Positions 17,926 to 27,693 are shown, counted from the first letter of the stretch. The stretch is 64,000 nt of DNA from Paenibacillus sp. SC116 (GCF_024733555.1 NZ_JANIOF010000001.1:1512856-1576855); one strand, 5' to 3'. The notes: a model not told the origin generated them from the sequence alone. Translations and numbers: made by a program.

Positions 17926-17954
17926 ATTATAGTGAATCCATTAGACAAAAGCAA
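17926..17954 (-). promoter_or_regulatory. Promoter of the 6S-like RNA
   Basis: On the minus strand TTGCTT (17954-17949), exactly 17-bp spacer, TATAAT (17931-17926). The start site would be near 17919, at the beginning of the RNA's closing stem. Confidence 0.7.
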
Positions 17955-18025
17955 TTCATAATCGGCATAAGTAAACATTTAACACAATCTTTATAAAAAC
18001 AACCCAACGCTCTCCTACTCGAAAC

Positions 18026-18766
18026 CTAACTCTCTGCAGTTTCTCGTGCCTCCACTGCTTGCTGGAGCTTCTGATACGTAAGATAAAAGTTAAAGAACGA
18101 TAGATAAGCAATCAACGAGCCTGCTCCAAAGATGATGATTACTGGATACTTTAATCCCATAAACAAGATGGCAACGCTCACAATTCCAGATACAACCACA
18201 CGAATCGGACGGAAAATCGTCATAAATATGCTATTCTTAATTACCTGCACAGTATTCGCATGGTAATGAGCGATAATCGAGAAGAAGTTAAACAGTGATA
18301 CAAGCAGCACAACTAACATTGCCAACACCATAATACCAAGTACCTGCATCGATTGCATCTCTGTCATGTATATCGAATAGCCTGCATACATGATAACCGT
18401 TAATATCGTATAAAAAATACCGCCAAGCATCGCCTGTTTGTAGTTGGCCTTGTATGAACTAAAAAATGTCTTAAGCAGCTTCGCATCTACATCCCCCATC
18501 ACCCACTTGCGAGTAACAGAGAACATTGCTGCCGTTGCTGGAAATAGCGTAAATGGAGCTAATATCCCCATTAACCATTTCATCTGTAACACTTCATTCG
18601 TAAAATTACTGTTGGCCATGATGAGCATCATTACAAAACAAAAGAAAAAAGGAGCCGAACACAGCAACCATAAAATGTTCGTCACCGAGATTCGCATAAT
18701 CCATTCACTAATGCGATACAATCCACCCATAATCCCTCTAGTTTCCAACCACAATTCCTCCTCCAT
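18026..18766 (-). CDS. DUF624 (YesL-family) membrane protein
   Basis: 246 aa with about five or six hydrophobic helices and a cytosolic C-terminal tail. The opening GGLYRISEWIMRISVTNILWLLCSAPFF is typical of DUF624/YesL proteins, often found next to carbohydrate ABC transporters and two-component systems; none is adjacent here. Function unknown. GGAGGAATTGTGG precedes the ATG. Confidence 0.85.
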   Translation of the reverse strand: MEEELWLETRGIMGGLYRISEWIMRISVTNILWLLCSAPFFFCFVMMLIMANSNFTNEVLQMKWLMGILAPFTLFPATAAMFSVTRKWVMGDVDAKLLKTFFSSYKANYKQAMLGGIFYTILTVIMYAGYSIYMTEMQSMQVLGIMVLAMLVVLLVSLFNFFSIIAHYHANTVQVIKNSIFMTIFRPIRVVVSGIVSVAILFMGLKYPVIIIFGAGSLIAYLSFFNFYLTYQKLQQAVEARETAES

Positions 18767-18914
18767 GCTGCCTCTATAATGTTAACTATAATACAAAGCC
18801 CAACCTTAGACTAGTGCCTAATTTCTCTCGAATGGGTGAATATCCATGCCAAGTGCGATAGCCTGCATAGTATATACAGTGATTCAAAACAAGAGTCTTG
18901 AAGGAGGTAATACA

Positions 18915-19043
18915 ATGGGTCAACTCGGATACGGCGGCGGTTATGGTGGATGCGGTGGCGGTTACGGATTCGGTACTGGAATAGGTTGCATTTTGGTACT
19001 CTTTATCCTACTCGTCATCATCTCCCGTGCCATCTGCTTCTAA
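18915..19043 (+). CDS. YjcZ-family sporulation miniprotein
   Basis: 42 aa: a Gly/Tyr-rich head (GYGGGYGGCGGGYGFG) and one hydrophobic helix (ILVLFILLVIIS) ending in RAICF. This is the standard YjcZ/sporulation-membrane-protein layout found in many copies in spore formers. AAGGAGGTAATACA before the ATG at 18915 is a strong ribosome binding site and sets the start; an in-frame ATG at 18846 lacks one. Confidence 0.85.
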   Translation: MGQLGYGGGYGGCGGGYGFGTGIGCILVLFILLVIISRAICF

Positions 19044-19162
19044 GGAAACGGCGCCCTTCCAACAAGCAAGGAGAGGAACTCCCTCTCCTATGCTTTCACC
19101 GGCAGCTGCTTGCGCTTAATCCAGTTCGAGCATAATCTATTGGCGCAATACAAACCATTAAC

Positions 19163-19753
19163 CTACGACACACGTGTATTCCACAGAGTTTGAGTATAGG
19201 GCAAATGGCGATCTGCTGCGAGCATTCTCAGATCGCCCTTGTACTCTAGCTTCAATCTCGAACATTTCCGAAAGTCATCAGGGGCAATCCATTCTGCAGC
19301 TTGTTCAAACAATTCAATTCCTGCATATGTAAATAACTCCGCAACGAACTGTGAGCAAAAATAAGCTTGATTCCGTTCAATCCGCACTTTAAGCGCAATC
19401 CCAAACAACCCCAAAAGATTATACTTGTAGCTAGCTTTTCGATTATCGATATATTGTATTCGCTGGCGTATGATTTCGTACTGCTTTTCACTTACCTCAC
19501 AGCTGTACAAGGCCCCCAGCGTAGGGCGAAAAGGCGATCTTATTAAATCACCTTCCAGATTTTCCTTCACAAATCCTCCTGCTAGAGGATGCATTTCTCT
19601 CGTGCGACCAAAGCTATATATTTCTTGCAGCTCCTCATCCAGTACAATGGAGCAATGATTCAGAGGCTTATCTGTATACCATTTAATACATTGTGACAAC
19701 CAGGAACCTGTATCGGACAGCAGTACATATACTTTTCTATGCTTAATGTTCAT
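19163..19753 (-). CDS. Permuted NlpC/P60 (YiiX/LRAT-like) cysteine hydrolase-like protein
   Basis: 196 aa. The order His first (LNHCSIVLDE, about residue 33) and Cys late (AYFCSQFVAEL, about residue 132) is that of circularly permuted papain-like NlpC/P60 proteins such as YiiX and LRAT, which act on lipids, amides or peptides. The ATG at 19753 was preferred over 19774 because AGGTGGA lies ten bases before it. No signal peptide is seen, so it is probably cytoplasmic. Substrate unknown. Confidence 0.75.
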   Translation of the reverse strand: MNIKHRKVYVLLSDTGSWLSQCIKWYTDKPLNHCSIVLDEELQEIYSFGRTREMHPLAGGFVKENLEGDLIRSPFRPTLGALYSCEVSEKQYEIIRQRIQYIDNRKASYKYNLLGLFGIALKVRIERNQAYFCSQFVAELFTYAGIELFEQAAEWIAPDDFRKCSRLKLEYKGDLRMLAADRHLPYTQTLWNTRVS

Positions 19754-19892
19754 ATGGCTAGATCCACCTATCATTCAATTATTTCGCTACTTTCATTTTA
19801 GATACACAGATGAATTTCCACTACGAACCAGAGACGTATATAAATCCTCGACTTAAGTTGAGGTATATACCATCAATTGCATAATTTTATAA

Positions 19893-19946
19893 AAAAAGGG
19901 ACTTCCCTCAAGCAGCTATTAACCGCTCGAGTGAAAGTCCCTTTTT
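19893..19946. terminator. Terminator of the DEAD-box helicase gene
   Basis: AAAAAGGGACTT (19893-19904) pairs with AAGTCCCTTTTT (19935-19946), with a 30-base loop; runs of T follow on either strand. Confidence 0.85.
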
Positions 19947-19959
19947 ATAATTCCTATTC

Positions 19960-21636
19960 TTATTCGCTATCTGTCGAGCGATTGCGGTTACCTTCGAACG
20001 GACGGCGCGGACGACGATCTTGACGCTCACCGCCACGATCATTGTACTCACGACGTTGACCGCCATTAGCACTATTACCACTGTTACCACGGTACTCACC
20101 GCCGCCACGAGAATCACGGCCACCACGGTATCCACCGCCACCGCCGCCACCTTCACGACGACGATCTCCACCACCAGTGCCACCTTCACGACGACGATCT
20201 CCACCACCAGTGCCACCTTCACGGTTACCATAAGAACGGCCACGACCGCCATATGGCGCGGACAATTTACGACCGCTTGTGCGCACATCTGGTTTGCGGC
20301 GCTTCGCACGGATTGGATCTTCTGGTGTAAGTTGGATATTAACATCTTTCTTCTCACCTGTCAGAAGCTTGAACGCTGCAGACAGAAGGTGAACAGAATC
20401 CGTTTGCTCCAACAATTGAATTGCAATCGCTTTGTACTCTTGCAAATCACCAGCTTGCAATACATCAAGCACACGCTCTGCTACAACGCGTTGCTTCCCT
20501 TCGATCGCTTCAGCCAAGCTAGGCACTGGCTTGCGTGCAATACGATGACGCGTTACGCGTTCAATAAAGTGCAAGTGATCAATCTCACGTGGAGTCACGA
20601 ATGACCAAGCGCTACCTTCTTTACCTGCACGTCCTGTACGACCGATACGGTGTACATAAGACTCTGGGTCTTGCGGAAGGTCAAAGTTAATAACATGTGT
20701 AACACCAGATACATCAAGTCCACGAGCAGCAACGTCAGTTGCTACAAGCACATCAATGCTGCCATCACGGAATTTACGCATTACATTGTCACGCTGATTC
20801 TGGGACAAGTCACCATGTAATCCATCAGCCGTGTAACCACGCTTCTGCAACGCTTCAGCCAACTCGTCTACGCGACGCTTTGTACGTCCGAATACGATTG
20901 CAAGATCCGGAGATTCCATATCCAACAAACGGCTAAGTGCATCGAACTTAGAACGCTCAGGAATTTCCATATAGCACTGGTCAATAAGCGGAGCGCTTAC
21001 TTGTTTAGGCATTACGGATACATGCTCTGGGTTCTTCAAGAACGTGCTAGCCAACTTCTGAATGTTAGGTGGCATTGTTGCGGAGAACAACATCGTTTGA
21101 CGCTCATCTGGAACTTGGCTAAGAATGCTAGTGATGTCTTCCATAAAGCCCATATCCAACATTTCATCTGCTTCATCCAACACAACTGTGTTCACATCAG
21201 ACAGACGAATTGTTTTACGATTAATATGGTCAAGCAAACGACCTGGTGTACCGATAATAATATGTGGGCGTTTTTTCATTGCACGGATCTGACGACCGAT
21301 ATCTTGGCCACCGTAAATCGGCAAAGAACGAACTCCTTTGAAACGGGAAAGCTTGCCGATCTCTTCTGCTACTTGAATAGCTAGCTCACGTGTTGGTGTC
21401 ATAACAAGCGCAACTACACGCTCATCTTCAACGTCAATTTTAGAAATTAGCGGGATACCGAATGCGGCCGTCTTACCTGTACCTGTTTGAGCTTGTCCAA
21501 TCATGTCGCTCCCCGTCATCGCTACAGGAATCGCTTTTTCTTGAATTGGTGTTGATTCTTCAAATCCTAACTCTGTAATTGCTTGAAGAACCTTAGGATC
21601 TAGACCAAATTCTGCAAATGTCTTCAAAATATTCAT
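19960..21636 (-). CDS. cshA: DEAD-box RNA helicase, CshA type, with RGG-like tail
   Basis: 558 aa. All helicase motifs are in order: Q motif ([10 protein letters not shown]), [35 protein letters not shown], and [10 protein letters not shown]. After the RecA domains comes a DbpA-like/CshA middle region and a C-terminal tail from about 450 that is rich in R and G ([21 protein letters not shown]) for RNA binding. It unwinds structured RNA in ribosome assembly and mRNA turnover. The ATG at 21636 has AAGGAGC directly before it, which is closer than normal; GTG at 21660 would add eight residues. A TATAAT at 21822-21817 suggests a leader of about 175 nt, a feature of cold-induced helicase mRNAs. Confidence 0.92.
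   Translation of the reverse strand: MNILKTFAEFGLDPKVLQAITELGFEESTPIQEKAIPVAMTGSDMIGQAQTGTGKTAAFGIPLISKIDVEDERVVALVMTPTRELAIQVAEEIGKLSRFKGVRSLPIYGGQDIGRQIRAMKKRPHIIIGTPGRLLDHINRKTIRLSDVNTVVLDEADEMLDMGFMEDITSILSQVPDERQTMLFSATMPPNIQKLASTFLKNPEHVSVMPKQVSAPLIDQCYMEIPERSKFDALSRLLDMESPDLAIVFGRTKRRVDELAEALQKRGYTADGLHGDLSQNQRDNVMRKFRDGSIDVLVATDVAARGLDVSGVTHVINFDLPQDPESYVHRIGRTGRAGKEGSAWSFVTPREIDHLHFIERVTRHRIARKPVPSLAEAIEGKQRVVAERVLDVLQAGDLQEYKAIAIQLLEQTDSVHLLSAAFKLLTGEKKDVNIQLTPEDPIRAKRRKPDVRTSGRKLSAPYGGRGRSYGNREGGTGGGDRRREGGTGGGDRRREGGGGGGGYRGGRDSRGGGEYRGNSGNSANGGQRREYNDRGGERQDRRPRRPFEGNRNRSTDSE
20148..20223. repeat. Perfect 33-bp tandem repeat in the helicase tail
   Basis: Two identical 33-bp units at 20148-20180 and 20181-20213, plus ten bases of a third. 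In frame they encode two copies of [11 protein letters not shown] within the RGG-like tail. Unit number could vary by slippage without shifting the frame. Confidence 0.95.
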
Positions 21637-21888
21637 GCTCCTTCGTTGTGGACAATCCACAGCCTTATCTGTATTCTTAAGTAGCGTGACTAGGTGACGA
21701 ATGGCACTTCAGGCCGACCGTCTCATCATATACAATGCGGTGAGGCTTACGCCCTCCAGCCGCGTATGGGTCTGAGGTTAAATCAATCTTTATGCGTACT
21801 CAAGAATATCCTATACATTATAGCATAAAGCTAACGATGAATACCAGTAATGTAGTCACGATTTATTATTTTATGAGGTGAGCTCGTC

Positions 21889-22716
21889 TTGAAACGCATC
21901 ATGGATTGCATCGTCATCGTACTAGGTGCCGCTTGCATAGCAGTTGGATTTAATCTATTCCTCATTCCCCACCAGCTGTTAAGCGGTGGTGTATCCGGTG
22001 TATCGATGATCACAAGCTACTTTACACAATGGAATGTAAGCGTACTTTACTTTGCGCTTAACTTACCACTCATCGTGTGGGGCTGGTTCATAATCGGTCG
22101 CCGATTTATTGGCTACAGTTTATTAAGTGTCGTTGCTACAACTTGGTTCATTAGTATCATACCCGAAATTTCAATATCACCTGAGCCTTTGCTCTGTGCA
22201 GTATTTGGAGGCACATTTATCGGTATAGGGGCAGGAATTTCGTTACGGGTTGGAGGCTCTTCAGGGGGCTTTGACATTATCGGATCTATTATTAATCGTT
22301 ATCGAGATGTTCCTATTGGCATGATATCTGCAGTAATGAATGCAATTGTCATATTGACTCACGGCTTATTGACTAACGATTGGGAGCTTGTTCTTTACTC
22401 TATGGTATCGATTTATTCGACCGGTAAGGTTATCGACACCCTATACATTAACCATTACAAAGTTACCGTATATATCATCACAAGCAAACAGGAGCAGCTG
22501 TTAGAGAAACTGCTGAACTTACCACACGGGATTACAGTCATTAAAACACGTGGCGCCTTCTCTAACATCGAGCGCGACATGCTTATGACAGTTACTACTC
22601 GTTATGAGTTGAATGAGCTAAAACGAGCAATAAAGGAAACTGACCCTAAGGCCTTTGTAAACATCGTAGAAACGGTTGGCATTATGGGGAACTTCCGTCG
22701 TCCAAAAACATTATAA
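21889..22716 (+). CDS. YitT family membrane protein (DUF161 + DUF2179)
   Basis: 275 aa. Five membrane helices in the first 190 residues (with GVSGVSMI and GISLRVGGSSGGFDIIG motifs) are followed by a cytosolic DUF2179 domain (about 190-275; ITVIKTRGAFS...RDMLMTVTTRYEL). This is the YitT/YebE-type layout; some members are linked with transport of small molecules, but the role is not defined. TTG start at 21889 is placed by GAGGTGAG nine bases upstream. Confidence 0.9.
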   Translation: MKRIMDCIVIVLGAACIAVGFNLFLIPHQLLSGGVSGVSMITSYFTQWNVSVLYFALNLPLIVWGWFIIGRRFIGYSLLSVVATTWFISIIPEISISPEPLLCAVFGGTFIGIGAGISLRVGGSSGGFDIIGSIINRYRDVPIGMISAVMNAIVILTHGLLTNDWELVLYSMVSIYSTGKVIDTLYINHYKVTVYIITSKQEQLLEKLLNLPHGITVIKTRGAFSNIERDMLMTVTTRYELNELKRAIKETDPKAFVNIVETVGIMGNFRRPKTL

Positions 22717-22721
22717 ACAAC

Positions 22722-22770
22722 AAAAAGGAACTGACTAGTCATATGGTAACTGACTAAGAAGTTCCTTTTT
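22722..22770 (+). terminator. Terminator of the yitT-like gene
   Basis: AAAAAGGAAC (22722-22731) pairs with GTTCCTTTTT (22761-22770) around an inner TGACTAGTCA palindrome; T run at the end. Confidence 0.8.
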
Positions 22771-22950
22771 TATATCTACTTTTTGAATGTTTGATTATCA
22801 TTGCTCAATATGGTAATATCTACATCAGCTTACTTTATTCCCCCCCTTAATATCTCTCTTTTATATCACTCTGCTCTACTCTGCTATCTGTATTTTCATT
22901 CCCTAAAATGATTCAATTTCAACTTCATTTGCACAAGGAGGAAGATAACA

Positions 22951-23574
22951 ATGGATAACACAACGACAAAAGATTATCTTGATAGTGATCAAGAGGTTTG
23001 GGATCAAGAGTATAAAAATAAGGAGTGGGATTATTTAGCGGATATCACGGAATTCGCAAGATATTCCATTGTTTATGGGTATATAAGAAAGTATTTAAGT
23101 ACAAATTCAAAAGGAATATTAGATATGGGCTGTGGCACGGGTATTTTGTACGACATGTTACTCGACAGCGAGAAAGAGGGCTTTACAGGAGTCGATTTGT
23201 CCACAGAAGCCATTAAGATAGCATCACAAAAATCTCCAACGAATACGTTTCAAGTCGGAAATATTTTAGACTATACTCCTCAGAAACAATATGACATCAT
23301 CGTTTTCAATGAATCACTTCACTACGTAACGAACACAGCAAAAGTTCTTCTTGCCTATTCCAATCACTTAACTTCAAATGGAGTAATCATCTCCTCCTTA
23401 TATTCACACAAAAACACCAATGACCCTGCATATACCATTATCGAGAATAAAATCGCTGAAATGGAGAATTCCCCTGATTTCGAAGTACTTGATAAAGTCA
23501 GCTTGTTCAACCATAAAGCAGAGTTGAAATGGTATCTTCATCTTTTGAAGAGAAAAGATGAAGATGTAAACTAA
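22951..23574 (+). CDS. SAM-dependent class I methyltransferase
   Basis: 207 aa. The SAM-binding motif I is ILDMGCGTGILYDML (about 53-67), motif II FTGVDLSTEAIKIA, and IIVFNESLHYV is motif IV. The substrate domain is short, so it is a small-molecule methyltransferase of unknown specificity. The ribosome binding site AAGGAGGAAG is strong. Upstream 170 bp is pyrimidine-rich and without a recognised gene. A clean terminator follows. Confidence 0.85.
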   Translation: MDNTTTKDYLDSDQEVWDQEYKNKEWDYLADITEFARYSIVYGYIRKYLSTNSKGILDMGCGTGILYDMLLDSEKEGFTGVDLSTEAIKIASQKSPTNTFQVGNILDYTPQKQYDIIVFNESLHYVTNTAKVLLAYSNHLTSNGVIISSLYSHKNTNDPAYTIIENKIAEMENSPDFEVLDKVSLFNHKAELKWYLHLLKRKDEDVN

Positions 23575-23594
23575 TTTATAAGCAAACAAAAGTA

Positions 23595-23619
23595 AACCCG
23601 TCAGCTACACTGACGGGTT
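23595..23619. terminator. Terminator between methyltransferase and pfkA
   Basis: AACCCGTCAG (23595-23604) and CTGACGGGTT (23610-23619) with TGTTTTT on the right, between convergent genes. Confidence 0.9.
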
Positions 23620-23650
23620 GTTTTTATATCGAATAATATAATAATTACAA

Positions 23651-24625
23651 TTATTGCGAAAGACGACAAGACAAATCATAAAGTTCTTGATTGAATTCTT
23701 TCTTCGTGTTAACAACGAGATCGATATCAGTCGCTACACACACACCATTAATAATACCGCAGCCTTTACCGGAATCACCTTCCATTAGACTGCGCACAGC
23801 GAAATCACCTAGACGGCTCGCAAGAATACGATCGTTTGCAGTCGGTGTACCTCCACGTTGAATGTGGCCAAGAACCGTTACTCGCGGCTCAATCGTAGGA
23901 CAACGCTCAACGATGCCGTTTGCAATATCATCGCCTTTGCCCACGCCTTCTGCTACAAGGATAATACTATGGCGCTTACCATTCTCAAAGTTTTGTTTCA
24001 TGCGGTCTGCTACTTCATCCAAGTTGAATGGCACTTCAGGAAGCAGGATGGATTCCGCACCGCTCGCAACACCAGCATACAATGCGATGTCTCCACAGTG
24101 ACGACCCATTACTTCAACTACAGAAGAACGCTCGTGAGAGCTCATTGTATCGCGCAGCTTGTTAACTGCATCTACAACGATGCTTACAGCTGTATCAAAG
24201 CCAATTGTGTAATCTGTAAAGGAAATGTCGTTATCAATTGTACCTGGAAGACCCATTGTCTTAATGCCAAGCTTGCTTAATTTGTTTGCTCCTTGGTAAG
24301 AACCGTCTCCACCGATAACGATTAGGCCGTCGATGCCGAATTCGCGCAAAATATCTGCACCCTTTTGCTGGCCTTCAGCTGTTCTAAACTCTTGGCAGCG
24401 AGCAGATTGAAGAATCGTACCACCGCGTTGAATAATGTCACCTACACTGCGGATATCCATTTTACGCAAGTCTTTGTTAAGCAATCCTTGATAACCACGT
24501 TGAATTCCATATACCTCTATTCCATGATAAATGGCAGTGCGAACAACAGCGCGTACAGCCGCGTTCATCCCTTGAGAATCTCCACCACTTGTTAAAACAG
24601 CGATTCTTTTTACAGCAGACATCAT
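23651..24625 (-). CDS. pfkA: ATP-dependent 6-phosphofructokinase
   Basis: 324 aa, the size of bacterial PfkA. The ATP loop is LTSGGDSQGMNAAVR, where the usual Pro of GGDxPG is Gln; the phosphoryl-transfer motif GTIDNDI with catalytic Asp, the EVMGRHCG region and LGHIQRGG are all normal, so it should be active. It commits fructose-6-phosphate to glycolysis. ytpB ends 21 bases upstream and the two probably share a transcript; pyruvate kinase, a common neighbour, is absent. Confidence 0.95.
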   Translation of the reverse strand: MMSAVKRIAVLTSGGDSQGMNAAVRAVVRTAIYHGIEVYGIQRGYQGLLNKDLRKMDIRSVGDIIQRGGTILQSARCQEFRTAEGQQKGADILREFGIDGLIVIGGDGSYQGANKLSKLGIKTMGLPGTIDNDISFTDYTIGFDTAVSIVVDAVNKLRDTMSSHERSSVVEVMGRHCGDIALYAGVASGAESILLPEVPFNLDEVADRMKQNFENGKRHSIILVAEGVGKGDDIANGIVERCPTIEPRVTVLGHIQRGGTPTANDRILASRLGDFAVRSLMEGDSGKGCGIINGVCVATDIDLVVNTKKEFNQELYDLSCRLSQ

Positions 24626-24646
24626 TTCTTCCTCCTCTTATCCTCA

Positions 24647-25723
24647 TTACATATGTTTACGAATCCAGCGGCTATTTATCCAGAAAAATAATCTCATAAT
24701 TGGACTACCTTTCATTAACCTTTTGGAAACATCTAAAACTTCTCTCTGTTCTGCTACTTTGGGATCTGACAAATACAATGCCAGCAATCCCTCTACAATC
24801 ATTCGATGAAAACGATTGTCCGGCAGTTGGCTCACTCGCTCACAAGAACGCTCCGCGAAATATCCAATACGCTGGAACATCATTTCGTCACTTTCGTAGT
24901 AATGACAGAAATTCAAATCCCCGCCAATTCGATCTTCTTCTTGATCAATGAAATAATCCAACAATATATGAAGACCGCATACATACGGAAAATAAGCAGC
25001 ACTAACTTCTTGGGCGTCTTGAGTTGTGCAATCTTCGCACGATGCTAATACAAACAATTGGAACATACCTAGTGTGGATCCCGTAGCTGCTGCAAATTCG
25101 TTCCAAGAAAGATCAGTATATTGATGTTGATGTATATTCCACCATTCCAACAACGCTGACTCACGCTTGGACCATTCAATATGCTTATATATTTGCAGTT
25201 CTGTGTACAGCTTCACGAGTCTAACCAACTCTGGCCTGACATTACTGTATCCAGGAAGCTTATCCACGCATGCTCTGCAACGATTAACAAGTGATACTAA
25301 ATAACCACCGTCATCGTTATCCTCTCGCTCCGCATAATAATCCGTCAAAGCTCGTTCCGGCTGCACAGCATCCAACATAGACTCATGCAATAACCGGAAA
25401 TCTTCCGGATCAAGCGAAGTGCTGCGATCACACAGATTATCCAGGTAGTCACTGATCGTTTGAAAAGCAACAATTAAAGGAATAAGTACGTCTCGCGTGT
25501 CAGGACACACTGCTGCGTACACAGCCCCACCTTGACAATGAAACTGCTTCGTCCGCAAGCTATCTAACGCTTGTTTGCGTAATTCTTGACTCGGTATTTG
25601 CTCAGCTTGGCTTGTCCAATAAGATAGCTCAGAACGCACCTCTGGCAATATGTATTTATATACACGGTACATTAATTGCACAGACCCTTTTGGGGCTGCT
25701 GATCTAAGCCTATTACTATCCAA
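24647..25723 (-). CDS. ytpB: Tetraprenyl-beta-curcumene synthase (YtpB, DUF2600)
   Basis: 358 aa, the length of YtpB. The Asp-rich patch DYLDNLCDR (about 90-98) and the second DYFIDQEEDRIGG are the family's metal-diphosphate binding regions. YtpB cyclises tetraprenyl diphosphate to the C35 sesquarterpene precursor of baciterpenols, lipids linked to spores in B. subtilis. TTG start at 25723 lies six bases after GGAGGCTTGTT. It precedes pfkA by 21 bases. Confidence 0.9.
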   Translation of the reverse strand: MDSNRLRSAAPKGSVQLMYRVYKYILPEVRSELSYWTSQAEQIPSQELRKQALDSLRTKQFHCQGGAVYAAVCPDTRDVLIPLIVAFQTISDYLDNLCDRSTSLDPEDFRLLHESMLDAVQPERALTDYYAEREDNDDGGYLVSLVNRCRACVDKLPGYSNVRPELVRLVKLYTELQIYKHIEWSKRESALLEWWNIHQHQYTDLSWNEFAAATGSTLGMFQLFVLASCEDCTTQDAQEVSAAYFPYVCGLHILLDYFIDQEEDRIGGDLNFCHYYESDEMMFQRIGYFAERSCERVSQLPDNRFHRMIVEGLLALYLSDPKVAEQREVLDVSKRLMKGSPIMRLFFWINSRWIRKHM

Positions 25724-25816
25724 AACAAGCCTCCGATCTCACCTTGTTAGAGTTGTATTCTCATTTTAACCGATACTATTATATTACGAAGTGATTGAAT
25801 GCACAAACAATATCAG

Positions 25817-26134
25817 CTACTGGTGCAATTTGGCATCTGCATCTTGCTGCGTCCGGTACCAAATATGAAGGTCATTAATCGCACTAGCAAGCTCAGCTAT
25901 CTCACTATTTAGTCTACATGAAGCTTCAAAACAATCCTCTTCATAAAGTGCTTGCTGCTTTACCATGATGACACGTTCTAGTGCAAAAATACGATCAGGT
26001 ATACGGCCACGAATGATTTCCCATTGCATAAGCAGTTTATACTGCTCTTGAGCGCTTAAATGTTCCCATTCGCAAAGCAGCACAGGCGTATGAATTTGTA
26101 AACGTTCATCCCAATCGAATCGAAATCGTTTCAT
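25817..26134 (-). CDS. Conserved hypothetical protein, 105 aa
   Basis: A soluble, mostly helical protein (FRFDWDERLQIHTPVLLCEWEHLS; later long charged helices with E and R). No motif is recognised. The ATG at 26134 was chosen because AAGGGAGTGCGT precedes it; the longer frame begins at GTG 26152. It stands alone ahead of ytpB. Confidence 0.7.
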   Translation of the reverse strand: MKRFRFDWDERLQIHTPVLLCEWEHLSAQEQYKLLMQWEIIRGRIPDRIFALERVIMVKQQALYEEDCFEASCRLNSEIAELASAINDLHIWYRTQQDADAKLHQ

Positions 26135-26184
26135 ACGCACTCCCTTCTCCACCTATCTTTGACTAGATTCGACACTAGTCTACA

Positions 26185-26292
26185 TCATTCTTCTTCTATC
26201 TTCTCTATGGTAATGTACCACTTATCGTAAGTGCCTGTAAATGTACCATCATTCGTATTGCTGCCACTGCCTGTCGGCTTCTTTGCAAGCAT
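26185..26292 (-). CDS. Possible 35-aa ORF or gene fragment
   Basis: Open frame ATG to TGA, ending in ITIEKIEEE with a clear amphipathic, codon-like composition (GSGSNTNDGTFTGTYDKWY). No ribosome binding site is visible before the ATG. It may be a small gene, or the C-terminal remnant of a longer one such as a coat or amidase-type protein. It lies in the 217-bp gap between two divergent genes. Confidence 0.3.
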   Translation of the reverse strand: MLAKKPTGSGSNTNDGTFTGTYDKWYITIEKIEEE

Positions 26293-26369
26293 GATATACT
26301 ACTAACTAAAATTAGACAGAAAACGATTACCATATTGGATCATTTAAAAATATGGAGGGAGCCTGCATC

Positions 26370-27554
26370 ATGAATCCTGCTTCACCAACACGGGAAATCA
26401 ACAAGCTGCGTACGTATACGTTTGCTGTGTTTATGATTTCTGCCGTTATTATTTCATATTTACCTTTATATTTAAAATCACTCGGCTATAACGGTGTACA
26501 GATCGGACTCCTTTATTCGATAGGTCCGCTTATATCCATTTGTTCAAATTTTATTTGGGGTGTAGCAAGCGATAAGTATCAAACGATAAAAAAAATCATA
26601 CTCATTCTACTTGCTGTTCAGACCATTATGATCGTCGTTCTAAGCTTTGCATCGTCATATACGACGGTTATGATGCTGCTTGTCGTTTTCTACTTTTTCT
26701 ACTATCCGGTCTTTCCGTTGACCGATACGCTAACGATTGTAACTACACAATCCCATAACCGCAGCTTTATTGGTGTTAGGGTGTTTGGATCCATTGGTTT
26801 TGCTTTCTCAGCACTCGCCTTCGGATACTTGTTAAAATCGATTGGCGCTTCGTATACGTTAGTTGTTATCGGTGCATTAAGTGTTCTGTCCTTCATGCTC
26901 TTGTTAGTGGTTGCAGATAAACAAGCATCAATGAAAAAGATGGAGTTCGGAGGTTTGTGGGAAGTCATTAAGCGACCCAATGTGTATCTATTCCTTATCT
27001 GTGTGCTGCTTCTTGCGATTGGACATCGGCTCAATGATGCATTTCTTGGTCTTTCTCTCATTTCGCTAGGTGCCGACGAATCGATTGTTGGATGGGCTTG
27101 GATGATTTCTGCTGTTAGTGAAATTCCAGTTTTCTTCCTATTAAATGCTTATGGGGAACGAGTTAAAGAACTGCCCTTGTTAGCGATCTCCTGTGTCATG
27201 TATATGATTCGTTTTCTTATAGCTGGCTATGTTCAAGATCCGATCTGGCTGATTAGCACACAGGTGATGCATAGTGTAACGTTCGGTATTTTTTATTTTG
27301 TCGCAATTCGTTACTTAAATAGAGTTATTCCTGAACAATTCCGTTCAACAGGTATGGCAGTGTACACGATTGTCTGGTCAAGTATTTCTGGTCTGCTTAG
27401 TGGTACCATCGGCGGAAAACTTTTAGAAGTGTACGGTAAAGACATCGTCTTCTTCTCGGCAGCGGGCTTTGCTATTATTGCTGCCATCGGCTTTGCACTA
27501 CTTCATCTATATGTAAAGCGCAATGAAAAATCAACAGCTGCATTGCATTTTTAA
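26370..27554 (+). CDS. MFS transporter (MFS_1-like/LacY-type)
   Basis: 394 aa with twelve predicted helices; the loop 2-3 motif is ASDKYQTIKK, near the G-x-x-x-D-R/K pattern. Substrate cannot be told. The ATG at 26370 was picked because GGAGGGAGCC lies upstream; the longer frame from 26352 would place that element inside the gene. No regulator is adjacent. Confidence 0.88.
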   Translation: MNPASPTREINKLRTYTFAVFMISAVIISYLPLYLKSLGYNGVQIGLLYSIGPLISICSNFIWGVASDKYQTIKKIILILLAVQTIMIVVLSFASSYTTVMMLLVVFYFFYYPVFPLTDTLTIVTTQSHNRSFIGVRVFGSIGFAFSALAFGYLLKSIGASYTLVVIGALSVLSFMLLLVVADKQASMKKMEFGGLWEVIKRPNVYLFLICVLLLAIGHRLNDAFLGLSLISLGADESIVGWAWMISAVSEIPVFFLLNAYGERVKELPLLAISCVMYMIRFLIAGYVQDPIWLISTQVMHSVTFGIFYFVAIRYLNRVIPEQFRSTGMAVYTIVWSSISGLLSGTIGGKLLEVYGKDIVFFSAAGFAIIAAIGFALLHLYVKRNEKSTAALHF

Positions 27555-27693
27555 CGGTTCACTTTATAATAATAGTAGTAGGTATTAGTATTAGGTACTA
27601 ATTTGGTCCTTATTTTATAGAACACTTGCATTACCTTCCCTTCCAAGTTACGTAAAGCATATTGGATAGGGCCACTACCTTAGCAGAGGGTGA

